This document shows positions 25,159 through 34,128 of a stretch of DNA of 64,000 nucleotides, piece by piece. The DNA comes from Hymenobacter ruricola (GTDB taxonomy: Bacteria; Bacteroidota; Bacteroidia; Cytophagales; Hymenobacteraceae), in assembly GCF_015694525.1 (NCBI RefSeq), contig NZ_JADQDM010000002.1:620001-684000 (forward strand). Reading direction: 5' to 3'. The notes below the pieces were generated by a model that had not been told where the DNA came from, made no database searches, and saw only the letters and a list, made by a program, of their open reading frames with translations. Every line of letters starts with the position of its first letter. Within the stretch, counting starts at the first letter, position 1. Position numbers and translations under genes: made by a program.

Positions 25159-26469
25159 GTGCCCGCCACCCGTCCGCTGCGCCTGCTCGTCATCACCTAT
25201 TATTGGCCGCCTTCGGGCGGGGCCGGCGTGCAGCGCTGCCTCAAGTTTGTGAAGCACCTGGGCCAGTTCGGCGTGGAGCCCACCGTGATAACCGTGGACC
25301 CCGCCCAGGCCACCTACCCCGTGCGCGACGAAAGCCTGCTGGCCGAAGTGCCGCCGGCCGTGCGGGTCATCCGCACCAAGACCTCGGAGCCTTTCGAGAG
25401 CTACAAGAAGCTGACGGGCCGCGCCGTGCCCTACGGCGGCTTCGCCAACGAGGGCAAGCCCGGCCTGATGCAAAAGGCCCTGCGCTTTGTGCGCGGCAAC
25501 CTGTTCATTCCGGACCCGCGGCGCGGCTGGAACCGTCACGCGCTAGCTGCCGTGGAGCAATTACTAGCCGCCGGCGAACGGTTCGACGCCGTGCTTACGT
25601 CCTCGCCGCCACATTCCACCCAGCTTATTGGCCTGGAGCTGAAAAAGCGCCACGGCCTGCGCTGGCTGGCCGACATGCGCGACCCCTGGACGGATATTTA
25701 TTATTACAAAGACTTGCATCACACACCGTTGGCATCCTGGCTCGATGCGCGCTACGAGCGGCAGGTGCTCACGCAGGCCGACACCGTGCTGGTGACTTCG
25801 CCTGAAACCAAGCGGCTGTTTATGGCCAAGCTGCCGGAGCTGCCGTCGGGCAAGTTTCAGGTGCTGCCCAATGGCTATGACGAGTCGGACTTCCGGCAGC
25901 CTTCGCAGCCGCCTGCCGACTGCTTACGCATCACGCACACCGGCACCATCACGGAGCTCTATAACATTGAATGCCTGCTGGAAGCCGTGGCCGAGTGCGC
26001 CCAGCACCACCCCGACGTGCCGCTGCGGCTGCGGTTTGTGGGGCAGGTGTCGGCCCAACTGCGCGGGCAGATTGCGCGGGCCGGGCTGCTGAACAACACG
26101 GAGTTTATTGCCTTCGTGCCGCACGATAAATCGGTGGAATACCTGCTCAGCGCCTCGGTGCTGCTGATGGCCATTCCGGACGTGCCGCGCAATTTTGGCA
26201 TTCTGCCGGGCAAGATATTTGAGTACCTGGCGGCGAATAAGCCCATTTTGTGCGTGGGACCGGCCGGCTCCGATGCCGATAACCTCCTGCAGGAATGCGA
26301 CGCCGGCCAGGCCCTGCCCTACCGCAACTCGGCGCTTATGTTCAGCACATTGGAAGATTTGGTGGCGCAGTGGCGCATCAGTCCCAACCTCGACTTGCCG
26401 GCCGTGAGCCACCACCGCTACTCCCGCCGGGCCCTGACGGCGCGACTGGCTGAAATTGCCGCCAGCTAA
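25159..26469 (+). CDS. GT-B glycosyltransferase
   Basis: About 436 residues. A GT-B fold protein: 'LLVITYYWPPSGGAGVQRCL' starts the N-terminal Rossmann domain and 'NFGILPGKIFEYLAANKPIL' is the donor-binding segment of the C-terminal domain. 'HTGTITELYNIECLLEAVAE' also fits group 1 glycosyltransferases. The GTG at 25159 is chosen because it follows a TACCTTCG element at 25125-25132; a TTG at 25141 is another option. It begins the glycan island and is followed closely by a large membrane protein gene, so the two may form an operon. Sugar and acceptor are unknown. Confidence 0.85.
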   Translation: MPATRPLRLLVITYYWPPSGGAGVQRCLKFVKHLGQFGVEPTVITVDPAQATYPVRDESLLAEVPPAVRVIRTKTSEPFESYKKLTGRAVPYGGFANEGKPGLMQKALRFVRGNLFIPDPRRGWNRHALAAVEQLLAAGERFDAVLTSSPPHSTQLIGLELKKRHGLRWLADMRDPWTDIYYYKDLHHTPLASWLDARYERQVLTQADTVLVTSPETKRLFMAKLPELPSGKFQVLPNGYDESDFRQPSQPPADCLRITHTGTITELYNIECLLEAVAECAQHHPDVPLRLRFVGQVSAQLRGQIARAGLLNNTEFIAFVPHDKSVEYLLSASVLLMAIPDVPRNFGILPGKIFEYLAANKPILCVGPAGSDADNLLQECDAGQALPYRNSALMFSTLEDLVAQWRISPNLDLPAVSHHRYSRRALTARLAEIAAS

Positions 26470-26487
26470 CCTTTCCGACGACGCGCT

Positions 26488-28215
26488 ATGAAAAGCGGCA
26501 GCCTTTTTTTGCGGCCTCTGAGCCTGGCATTGCTTGGGCTGTGCCTGTTTTTGGTACCGTTTCTGTTGTTGCGCAGCCACAGCTTCATCACCATTCACGA
26601 CAACCTCGACACGGAAATCGGCAGCCCCTACCTGCTGAATAAGTTCCGCGTGGTGTTCGACTACCGGCCCGCCGCGGTCATTCCGAGCATCATGAACGGG
26701 CTGCCGCGCAACGCCCTGCGTTCGGGCCTGAACCCGACGGTGTGGTTGTTTGGAGCGTTTTCGCCGTGGGCCGCCTACCTGGTTAATCAGGCGTTGGTGC
26801 GGCTGCTGGGGCTCCTGGGCATGTGGGCGCTGCTGCGGCGCCGCTGGCTGCCGGGGCCGCGGCGGCGCGGGCTGGCGGCCGGGCTGGCGCTGGCCTGGGC
26901 CACGCTGCCCATTTATTCCATTTACGGGCTTACGGTTCTAGGGCAGCCGGCTCTGCTACTGGCGGTGCTGCGCCTGCGCGAAGGGCGGGGGCGCTGGTGG
27001 GACTGGCTGCTGGTGGCGTCGTTTCCCGTGTGGTCGTTTTTTGTGTTCGTGGGGCCCTTCCTGGGCGGCGCGATGGCCGGGCTGGCGCTCTACGATGCCT
27101 GGCACGGGCAGCGGGCGGCAGCGCTGCGGGTAGGCGCCGCCACGGCCCTGCTGGGGCTGGTGTACGTGGTGGTGGAATGGCCACTGTTTTACTCCCTGCT
27201 CGTGGCGCAGCAGTTCGTGTCGCACCGCGTGGAGCATGACCTGCTGCGGACGGTGCCGCGCGGACTAGGTGCGGGCCTGCGCTCGGCGACTAACTTCCTG
27301 GTGCTGGGGCAGTACCATTCCAGCCAGTTTTTCCGTGGGGCCATGGCGCTGGCGGTGCTGGCGGCCCTGGCCTGGGCGCCGGGCGGCTGGCGAGCCGCGG
27401 CGCGGCGGCTGGCGCCCTGGCTGCTGGGCATGGTGGCGGTGGCGGTTTTTTGCGGCTTTGTGCTGCAAGGGGTGGCGTTGGTGCAGCACCGGCTGCCGCT
27501 GCTGCACGCCTTCAACCTCACGCGGCTGGGATTTTTGCTGCCGCTGGCCAGCTTCGGCGTGCTGGCGCTGAGCCTGCGGCTGCTGCCGCCGCGGCGGCAC
27601 GTGGCGGCCGGGCTGCTGGTGGCGGCCCAACTTGCCATCGGCCTGCTCATGAATGCGGAGTGGACCAACAACCTCCGGGAACTGGCCGGGCGTCCGAAAA
27701 AGCATCAGCCCAATTACGCGGCTTACGTAGCTAAACCCCTGTTTGACAGCATCAAGACTTATTTGAGCAAGCGCACAGGCGGGCCGCCCAGCAGCTACCG
27801 CGTGGGCTGCCTGGGCTTTGCGCCAGCCGTGGCCCAGCTCAACGATTTCTACACCCTCGACAGCAACCAGAACAGCTACCCGCTGAGCTACAAGCACCAG
27901 TTCCGGCCGCTGATTGCGGGCGAGTTGGCCAAAGACGCGGCCCTGCGCACTTACTTCGATGCCTGGGCCAACCGCTGCTTCTTTTTCTCGCACGAGCTGG
28001 GCCGCGACTTTCTCGTGCCAGCCACGCCCGTACGCACCGTCCAGGATTGGGCGCTGGATGCCGCGGCATTTCAGCACCTCGGCGGGCGCTTCATTTTCAG
28101 CGCGGCGCGGCTGGCCCACCCCGCCCGCAGCGGCCTGCGTTTCGTGGCCGATTTTACCAACCCGGATGCCTACTGGCACATTTACGTGTACGAAGTGGCC
28201 GGGCCATTGCGCTAG
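26488..28215 (+). CDS. Large polytopic membrane protein (DUF6044-like)
   Basis: 575 residues with about ten hydrophobic spans in the first 400, then a soluble C-terminal region of about 170 residues. The periplasmic loop after the first span contains 'FITIHDNLDTEIGSPYLLNK', like the I-H-D-N-L-D motif that I associate with DUF6044 membrane proteins of polysaccharide loci. The layout resembles GT-C type transferases, and the aspartates of that loop could be catalytic; this is inference. It follows the glycosyltransferase gene by 18 bases and is convergent with the SGNH gene. Confidence 0.6.
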   Translation: MKSGSLFLRPLSLALLGLCLFLVPFLLLRSHSFITIHDNLDTEIGSPYLLNKFRVVFDYRPAAVIPSIMNGLPRNALRSGLNPTVWLFGAFSPWAAYLVNQALVRLLGLLGMWALLRRRWLPGPRRRGLAAGLALAWATLPIYSIYGLTVLGQPALLLAVLRLREGRGRWWDWLLVASFPVWSFFVFVGPFLGGAMAGLALYDAWHGQRAAALRVGAATALLGLVYVVVEWPLFYSLLVAQQFVSHRVEHDLLRTVPRGLGAGLRSATNFLVLGQYHSSQFFRGAMALAVLAALAWAPGGWRAAARRLAPWLLGMVAVAVFCGFVLQGVALVQHRLPLLHAFNLTRLGFLLPLASFGVLALSLRLLPPRRHVAAGLLVAAQLAIGLLMNAEWTNNLRELAGRPKKHQPNYAAYVAKPLFDSIKTYLSKRTGGPPSSYRVGCLGFAPAVAQLNDFYTLDSNQNSYPLSYKHQFRPLIAGELAKDAALRTYFDAWANRCFFFSHELGRDFLVPATPVRTVQDWALDAAAFQHLGGRFIFSAARLAHPARSGLRFVADFTNPDAYWHIYVYEVAGPLR

Positions 28216-28221
28216 CCGCCG

Positions 28222-29154
28222 TTAGCGCGTCAGTTGCCGGGCCAGGTCCTGGGCCAGGCGCTGGCTGAACGGCCCGCTGGCTTCGCGCTGCAAATGGTTG
28301 CCGTCGGTGGTGGCGTAGGGCTCGCGGCTGTAGTCGAGGTAGGGCACCGCCGCTTGCGTGGCCACTTGGCGCATCAGGCCATCAAAACCGGGCTGATAAT
28401 CGTTTTCCAGCGCCAGCAGCGGCGAGCCCACCGGCAGGCGCACCAGCACCACCTGGCCGTGCTTTTGCAGGAACTGAATGGTTTGCCGCAGGGCTTCCAG
28501 GCGGCCGGCCGAGAGGTGCTGGCGGGCGGCCAAGAGGCGGTAGTCCTGCAGCTTGCGGGCGGTGCGGGCCTGCACCTGGGCGCTGTCGGTGCCGATGTTG
28601 ACTTCCAGCCAGCCATCGGGGTGCAGGCGCTCGGTGGCGGTGGCGTAGTCGAGCAGCAGGCGGTAGAGCGGCTTGGTTTGATAGGCGGTGAGGTAGGCGA
28701 AGTTGGGATTTTGGCTGACCTGATGGAGCTGACCGATGAACGACTGGTCTTCGGGATAAACGCCTTCCGGCCCGCTGAGCGACAGCGACCACGGGTCGAC
28801 GGCCACGACGAACAGGCCGTTTTTCACCTCCGGCCGCAGCTTGCGCCCGATGCTGCGCAGGTAGGCCGGGCCGTAGGGCGAGTGCGTGAGCGTGAAGGAA
28901 TAGTTGAGCAACGGCCCTGCAAACCGCGCCCCCAGCGCACCCGCCAGCACCGTCGGCTGAATGCCCTGCGCGGCCCGCGAAGTCCCCAAAACCAAGGAGC
29001 CCGCCGGCGGACTCGCAAACCGCCCGTAGAAAGCATCGACCTGCCCCCGCAGCACCACCGGCGCCAGCGCCAAAGCGCCCAGCAGGGCCGCGCCGGCCAG
29101 CAACCCCAGCCGCCCCAGCAGCTTCCAAACCGCGTAAGGTTGAGGCGTTTTCAA
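28222..29154 (-). CDS. SGNH/GDSL-like protein, partner of the MBOAT acyltransferase
   Basis: 310 residues from a TTG at 29154 that overlaps the TGA of the MBOAT gene. One N-terminal membrane anchor is followed by an extracytoplasmic domain. 'GSLVLGTSRAAQGIQP' resembles block I of SGNH enzymes (Ser in T-S-R), and 'YATTDGNHLQREASG' supplies the Asp-x-x-His of block V. This is the layout of DltD and AlgX-like partners, which complete acyl transfer to a glycan after MBOAT-mediated export of the acyl group. Translational overlap supports a working pair. The frame opens further upstream but only as an antisense-like extension. Confidence 0.7.
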   Translation of the reverse strand: MKTPQPYAVWKLLGRLGLLAGAALLGALALAPVVLRGQVDAFYGRFASPPAGSLVLGTSRAAQGIQPTVLAGALGARFAGPLLNYSFTLTHSPYGPAYLRSIGRKLRPEVKNGLFVVAVDPWSLSLSGPEGVYPEDQSFIGQLHQVSQNPNFAYLTAYQTKPLYRLLLDYATATERLHPDGWLEVNIGTDSAQVQARTARKLQDYRLLAARQHLSAGRLEALRQTIQFLQKHGQVVLVRLPVGSPLLALENDYQPGFDGLMRQVATQAAVPYLDYSREPYATTDGNHLQREASGPFSQRLAQDLARQLTR

Positions 29155-30623
29155 AACTGAAAATAGATAAAGGACGTGCTGTTGAACACGCCCAGGTACA
29201 GTATCAGCAGGGCCAGGCCCACGTAGCCCGCCCAGCGCCCGGCCGCCGGCCGGGCCGAAACCCAGGCTTGCAGGCTGCGCGCCCGGCCAACATATTCGAG
29301 CCCCAGCATGACCACCACGCTGAAGGCGGCCACGGCCAGTTCGGGGCGGTAGTGCTGCGAAAATTCGAGCAACAGCGTGGCCGTCCCCCGGCCGCCCAGC
29401 CCGCTCCACCCGCTCAGCAGGTGCTGGCTGATAAAAATGGCATCGGTAAAGCTGTTGGCCCGGAAGAAAATCCAGGCATAGGCCACCAGCCCGAACGTGA
29501 GCAGTCTGCCGCCGGCCCGGCGCAGGCGCGGGTGCGCGGCCAGCCCCATGAGCCGGGCCAACCGGTCCTTCAGCGGCCGTGCCCAGGTGCTGAGCACCAG
29601 ATACAAACCGTGCAGGCCGCCCCAGGCCAGAAACGTCCAGTTGGCCCCGTGCCAGAGGCCGCTGATGAGGAACACGGCCAGCAAATTGCCGTAGGCGCGG
29701 GCGGGCCGCACCCGGCTGCCGCCCAGCGGGATGTACACGTAATCCCGAAACCAGCTGGAAAGCGAAATGTGCCAGCGCCGCCAGAACTCCGGCACCGAGG
29801 CCGACAGGTAGGGCTGCCGGAAATTGAGGTTGAAATCGAACCCCAGCACGCGGGCCGCGCCGCGCGCCATGTCGGTGTAGCCGGAAAAATCGCCGTAAAT
29901 CTGGAAGGTGAAGGCCAGCGTGGCCAGCAGCAGCAGCGGCCCCTCGGGGTGCTGGCGCGGGTTGTTGAACACCGGGTTGACGAGCAGGGCCAGGCGGTCG
30001 GCCACCACCACTTTCTTGAACAAGCCCCAGGCCATGAGCCGCAGCCCGCTCACCACGCGGGCGTAGTCAAACGTGTGCACCCGCCGGAACTGCGGCAGCA
30101 TGTGCCCCCCGCGCTCGATAGGGCCCGCCACGAGCTGCGGAAAAAAGGCCACGAACAAGGCAAACCGACCGAAATTCCGCTCGGCCTCCAGCCGGCCCTG
30201 GTACACGTCGATGATGTAGCCGACGGACTGAAACGTGTAGAACGACACGCCCACCGGCAGCAGCAAGCCCAACGTGGGCCCGGCCGCGTGCGGCAGGTGC
30301 AAGGCCTCGGCCAGCTGCAGCACGGTGTCGCGAAAAAAATTGAAGTACTTGAAAACGAACAGCGTGCCCAGGTTGCTGGCCAGGCTGAGGTAGAGCCAGG
30401 GCCGCCGCGCCGGCTTGGTGGGCAGCTGGCTCATGCGGTAGCCGCTGTAGTAGTCCAGCAGCGTGGTGGCCAGCAGCAAGAGCGCATACACGGCCCGCCA
30501 GCTCATGTAGAAATAGTAGCTGGCCAGCAGCAGCAGCGGCCCGCGCCAGCGCGGCGGCAGGCCAAAATACAGCCCGACAACCAGCGGGAAAAAGACCAGA
30601 AAATGGAGGGAATTGAATAGCAT
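29151..30623 (-). CDS. MBOAT-family membrane O-acyltransferase (AlgI/DltB-like)
   Basis: 490 residues from the ATG at 30623 ('MLFNSLHFLVFFPLVVGLYF'); upstream codons lie in a repeat element. About ten membrane spans. The hallmark 'LWHGANWTFLAWGGLHG' holds the catalytic histidine, and 'PVGVSFYTFQSVGYIIDVYQ', 'PQLVAGPIERGGHMLPQF' and 'PEFWRRWHISLSSWFRDYVY' are typical AlgI segments. It would carry acyl groups across the inner membrane for O-acylation of an exported glycan by the SGNH partner. The gene diverges from pseB across a 185-bp gap with inverted repeats. Confidence 0.92.
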   Translation of the reverse strand: MLFNSLHFLVFFPLVVGLYFGLPPRWRGPLLLLASYYFYMSWRAVYALLLLATTLLDYYSGYRMSQLPTKPARRPWLYLSLASNLGTLFVFKYFNFFRDTVLQLAEALHLPHAAGPTLGLLLPVGVSFYTFQSVGYIIDVYQGRLEAERNFGRFALFVAFFPQLVAGPIERGGHMLPQFRRVHTFDYARVVSGLRLMAWGLFKKVVVADRLALLVNPVFNNPRQHPEGPLLLLATLAFTFQIYGDFSGYTDMARGAARVLGFDFNLNFRQPYLSASVPEFWRRWHISLSSWFRDYVYIPLGGSRVRPARAYGNLLAVFLISGLWHGANWTFLAWGGLHGLYLVLSTWARPLKDRLARLMGLAAHPRLRRAGGRLLTFGLVAYAWIFFRANSFTDAIFISQHLLSGWSGLGGRGTATLLLEFSQHYRPELAVAAFSVVVMLGLEYVGRARSLQAWVSARPAAGRWAGYVGLALLILYLGVFNSTSFIYFQF

Positions 30624-30660
30624 TCTAACCGCGGCAGACCACTCCGCCGGCCAAAGGTCG

Positions 30661-30765
30661 GGATTGTAGCGTGGACTCTGCGAGTCCGCGCATGGCGGTT
30701 TTGTTTGGTGCAGGTGCGGTCTTGCTTCGTGCAAACGCGAACTCGCAGAGTCCACGCTACAATCC
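30661..30765. repeat. Large inverted repeat (BIME-like) between MBOAT and pseB
   Basis: The 30 bases at 30661-30690 recur inverted at 30736-30765 with 29 matches, around a 45-base centre. Each arm itself contains a smaller palindrome, GGACTC-TGC-GAGTCC. This double palindrome is the form of a bacterial interspersed mosaic element. It borders the two divergent promoters. Confidence 0.75.
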
Positions 30766-30772
30766 TGCCGAC

Positions 30773-30780
30773 TACTTTTG
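30773..30780 (+). promoter_or_regulatory. Minus-7 element TACTTTTG of pseB
   Basis: A perfect TAnnTTTG ending 27 bases before the pseB ATG, directly after the right arm of the 30661-30765 inverted repeat. Confidence 0.5.
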
Positions 30781-30807
30781 TCCTCCTGTTTCGGATTCCT
30801 TCATTTC

Positions 30808-31827
30808 ATGGCTCTCGACCTCAACCACAAATCCATCCTCGTCACGGGGGGCACCGGCTCGTTCGGCAAGCAGTTCGTGCGCACCGTTTTCGAACAATTT
30901 CCGCTGGTGAAGCGGCTCGTGGTCTTCTCGCGCGACGAACTGAAGCAGTACGAAATGAGCCAGGAATTTAGCCCGGCCAAGTACCCGGCCATCCGCTACT
31001 TCATCGGCGACGTGCGCGACCCCCAGCGCCTGCACCGCGCCTGCGAAGGCATCGACATCGTGATTCACGCCGCCGCCCTCAAGCAGGTGCCCGCCGCCGA
31101 ATACAACCCGATGGAGTGCATCAAAACCAACATTTTCGGGGCCGAAAACGTCATCAACGCCGCCCTCGACTCGGGCGTGAAGGACGTGGTGGCCCTGAGC
31201 ACCGACAAAGCCGCCGCGCCCATCAACCTCTACGGCGCCACCAAGCTGTGCTCGGACAAGCTCTTCGTGGCGGCCAACAACATGAAGGGGGCCCGCGACT
31301 TACGCTTTTCGGTGGTGCGCTACGGCAACGTCATCGGCTCGCGGGGTTCGGTGGTGCCCTTCTTTTTGCAGGAGCGGCACAAGGGCGTGCTGCCCATCAC
31401 CCACCCCGACATGACGCGCTTCAACATCTCGCTCGAAGAGGGCGTGGACCTCGTGCTGTACGCGCTGGAGCACGCCTGGGGCGGCGAGATTTTTGTGCCC
31501 AAAATCCCGAGCTACAAAATCACGGAAGTGGCCCGCGCCATCGGGCCCGAGTGCGAGCAGCGCATCGTGGGCATCCGGCCCGGCGAGAAGCTGCACGAGG
31601 CCATGATAACCGAAACCGACGCCCTGAGCACCGTGGAACTGGACCGCTACTACGTCATCCTGCCCTCGATGCCGACCTGGGACGTGGAGAAATTCATCGC
31701 GAATTTCCACGGCAAGCGCGTGCCGCTGGGCTTTCAGTACGACTCGGCCAACAACGAGGAGTGGCTGGACGCCGAGCAGATTCGCGAGGAAATCCGCCTG
31801 CACGTCGACGCTGATTTCGTGGCCTAG
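30808..31827 (+). CDS. pseB: UDP-N-acetylglucosamine 4,6-dehydratase (inverting)
   Basis: 339 residues. First step of pseudaminic acid synthesis: UDP-GlcNAc to UDP-2-acetamido-2,6-dideoxy-beta-L-arabino-hexos-4-ulose. The NADP-binding 'ILVTGGTGSFGKQFV' is at about residues 10-24; 'HAAALKQVPAAEYNPMECIK' and 'STDKAAAPINLYGATKL' carry the family signature and the active-site Asp, Lys and Tyr. The ATG at 30808 is next to 'MALDLNHKSILVTGG'. The next gene on the same strand is pseC, but a minus-strand T9SS gene lies between, so pseB is transcribed alone. Confidence 0.94.
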   Translation: MALDLNHKSILVTGGTGSFGKQFVRTVFEQFPLVKRLVVFSRDELKQYEMSQEFSPAKYPAIRYFIGDVRDPQRLHRACEGIDIVIHAAALKQVPAAEYNPMECIKTNIFGAENVINAALDSGVKDVVALSTDKAAAPINLYGATKLCSDKLFVAANNMKGARDLRFSVVRYGNVIGSRGSVVPFFLQERHKGVLPITHPDMTRFNISLEEGVDLVLYALEHAWGGEIFVPKIPSYKITEVARAIGPECEQRIVGIRPGEKLHEAMITETDALSTVELDRYYVILPSMPTWDVEKFIANFHGKRVPLGFQYDSANNEEWLDAEQIREEIRLHVDADFVA

Positions 31828-31830
31828 CCA

Positions 31831-33951
31831 CTAGCGGCGCACTTCCAGCCAGCCTTTGAGCTGCTGCCCGGAGGCAGATTTGGTCAATAAGTAATAATAA
31901 GAACCGTCCGGCTGGCCCTGAGCCGTCCAGGAATTGTCGTAAGCGGCTTGCGAAAAAACTTCGCGGCCCCAGCGGTTAAAGACCCGCAGCGCCCAGTCGG
32001 GCGCGTGCAGTCCTTGCAGCACGAAGGCCTCGTTCTGGTCATCGCCGTTGGGGGTGATGATGTTGGGCACCACCACGGCGCAGCCCGCGTCCGCCACGTT
32101 GATTTCGTCGTAGCTGCTGCAGCCGTTGCGCATGACTTCCACCCGGTAGGTTCCGGGCACGGTCACGGCCAGTGTGGGCTGGGTAGAGCCGTCCGGCCAG
32201 CGGTATTGCGTGCCGGCGGGCTGCGCGCTCGGGCGCAGCACCAGGGTGGTGCCCTGGCACATGGCGGTGTCGGGGCCGAGGCGGACGCTGGGCCGGGCTA
32301 CGTACTCGATGCGCACGGAATCCTGCACCGAGCAGCCCTGGGGCGAGGTCACCGAGACGCGGTAGGTGCCGGGCGCGGTCACGGTCACGGCCGGCCCGGT
32401 GAAGCCGGATTGCCAGCGGTACGTAGCGCCGCCCGGCTGCGCGGCCGACAGCGTCGGCGTCTCGCCCTGGCACACCTGCTGCACTTTGGGGCCCAGCTGC
32501 ACCACGGGCCGGGCGTGCACCAGCACCGTGCGGGTGGTCGTGAACGGCCCCGCCCCGTTGGGCGACACCACGCTCAGCGTCACCTGAAACTGCCCGGCGC
32601 GGCTGAAGACGTGCGTGGCGGCCAGGCCCGTCGCGGCATTGGCCGGCCCCGAGCCCGGGTCGCCGAAGTCCCAGCTCACGCTGCCCACGCGCCCGAGCGG
32701 GGCCGCCGTGGCGGCAAAAGCCACCGGGGTGCCTTCGCACTCATCGGCGGCCGTGATGCGTAGCGCGGGCACGGGGTACGCGTTGGGGAAATTGGGCAGC
32801 CCGCCCATCAAGGTACGGCCCATGGGCAAGGAATTGGGCCGGTAGCCGCAGGCCGTGCCCAGGGCGTTGGGGGCGGTAATGACGTACAGGCTGTTGCGCC
32901 CCCACACGCTCATGTAAATTTTATTATCGGGCCCCAGCAGCATGGCGCCCAGCTGCGCATCGTCGGAGCCCAGGAGCTGGGCCGAGTTCAGGATGGCCGT
33001 CGGCGACCCGGCCAACAGGTTGTACTGAAACAGCCTGCGGGCAAACCCGGAATTGACGTACAGGCGGGAATTGTCGGGCGAGAACTCCAGCCCATAGGCA
33101 CGGCCGCCGCTGTTGGGGAGCAGGGGCAGGCTGACGGGGTTGGCAACCACGCCCGTGGCCGGGTCGAAATCGAACAGTTCCAGGGGCAGGTTTTCGGCCG
33201 CCACGGCTATGCGGCGCCCGTCGGCGGAAAAGCGCATGTACCCTATCGAGTTATTGACGCCCCCGGCAGTAGCGGAACTGGTGTGCACCGTTCCCACCCG
33301 GCTGACCACCGGCGTAAGGCCAAGGCCGGCTTCGGTGAGCGGAAAGCTATAAAAAGCGTCGCTTTGCCACCCGTGCACCACAATCCAGTAGTCGTAGCCG
33401 TTGGCGTGGCGAATGGCCGCCAGCTTTTCGGTAACGGGGCTACTGAGCGTGGGCGTGGGCATGCGCACGCCCTTTACCGCCGTGGCATTTCCCAGCCCTC
33501 CGTTCAGGCGCATGTCCACGATGGTGTGGCGCAGGCCGCCGACGAGAGATTGCTCGACGGCGTCGAGGGCGAAGACGTGAAACAGGTCGGTGCTGCCGGG
33601 GTCGGGCACAATCAGGGCGCCCTGCGTGGCCGACTGGTGGCCGCCCAGGCCGGTGGCCATCACGTTGTCGTTGCGGTTCCAAAGCGTTTCGCCGTTGGTG
33701 TAGAACAACGGATTGCCCCGCGGGTCAGAGGCCGCCGAACAGGCCTCGTTCGACGCGATGGAGCTGATGAGCACCACGGGACTGCCCGTGCGAAAGCTCA
33801 GCCCCGACCCGCTGCCAAAGTACCAGTTGCTGGTTTCGAGCTGGCAATAGGCCGGCCGCGCGTCCAGCAGCAAGCCCCACAGCAACAGCGGGACGAGCAC
33901 GGCCCGGAAAGACACGGCCCCGGCCAACGGAGCACGAAACAAAGCAAGCAT
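31831..33951 (-). CDS. T9SS type B surface protein with propeller-like and PKD modules
   Basis: About 706 residues from the ATG at 33951. The signal peptide ends 'ARPAYCQ'. The N-terminal 350 residues look like a beta-propeller ('YMRFSADGRRIAVAAENLPL', 'LEFSPDNSRLYVNSGFA'). A PKD domain follows ('SWDFGDPGSGPANAATG'), then two Ig-like modules with 'CQGETPTLSAAQPGG' and 'CQGTTLVLRPSAQPAG'. The C-terminus is a type B sorting domain ('NIITPNGDDQNEAFVLQG', 'FNRWGREVFSQAAYDNSW'). It lies between pseB and pseC on the opposite strand, ending 3 bases from pseB, which suggests a place in the glycan-surface programme. Confidence 0.86.
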   Translation of the reverse strand: MLALFRAPLAGAVSFRAVLVPLLLWGLLLDARPAYCQLETSNWYFGSGSGLSFRTGSPVVLISSIASNEACSAASDPRGNPLFYTNGETLWNRNDNVMATGLGGHQSATQGALIVPDPGSTDLFHVFALDAVEQSLVGGLRHTIVDMRLNGGLGNATAVKGVRMPTPTLSSPVTEKLAAIRHANGYDYWIVVHGWQSDAFYSFPLTEAGLGLTPVVSRVGTVHTSSATAGGVNNSIGYMRFSADGRRIAVAAENLPLELFDFDPATGVVANPVSLPLLPNSGGRAYGLEFSPDNSRLYVNSGFARRLFQYNLLAGSPTAILNSAQLLGSDDAQLGAMLLGPDNKIYMSVWGRNSLYVITAPNALGTACGYRPNSLPMGRTLMGGLPNFPNAYPVPALRITAADECEGTPVAFAATAAPLGRVGSVSWDFGDPGSGPANAATGLAATHVFSRAGQFQVTLSVVSPNGAGPFTTTRTVLVHARPVVQLGPKVQQVCQGETPTLSAAQPGGATYRWQSGFTGPAVTVTAPGTYRVSVTSPQGCSVQDSVRIEYVARPSVRLGPDTAMCQGTTLVLRPSAQPAGTQYRWPDGSTQPTLAVTVPGTYRVEVMRNGCSSYDEINVADAGCAVVVPNIITPNGDDQNEAFVLQGLHAPDWALRVFNRWGREVFSQAAYDNSWTAQGQPDGSYYYLLTKSASGQQLKGWLEVRR

Positions 33952-33987
33952 ACGGCGCAGCACAAACGAAAAAGACTGGTAGACCAA

Positions 33988-34017
33988 CAAACTTACGGCC
34001 GCCCGCGCGGAGTCCAA
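33988..34017 (-). promoter_or_regulatory. Promoter TTG-N19-TAAGTTTG of the 33951 T9SS gene
   Basis: On the minus strand, TAAGTTTG (complement of 33988-33995) with TTG (complement of 34015-34017) 19 bases upstream; the ATG is 36 bases downstream. Confidence 0.55.
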
Positions 34018-34057
34018 TTGTCGCCGCCGTAGCAGCGTCTTCTTGGCCCAGCGCGCC

Positions 34058-34065
34058 TACCTTTG
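34058..34065 (+). promoter_or_regulatory. Minus-7 element TACCTTTG upstream of pseC
   Basis: A perfect TAnnTTTG 63 bases before the GTG start of pseC. No good minus-33 was seen. Confidence 0.45.
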
Positions 34066-34128
34066 CCGGGAGGAAGCACCACGCCGGTTGCCGCGGCGCT
34101 TCCTTCCGGCTTTTAGCGCAAGTTCTCC

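Noticed and set aside
30624..30755. N-terminal extension of the MBOAT protein
   Set aside because: The extra 44 codons are the translated BIME-like inverted repeat; the ATG at 30623 gives a standard membrane N-terminus.
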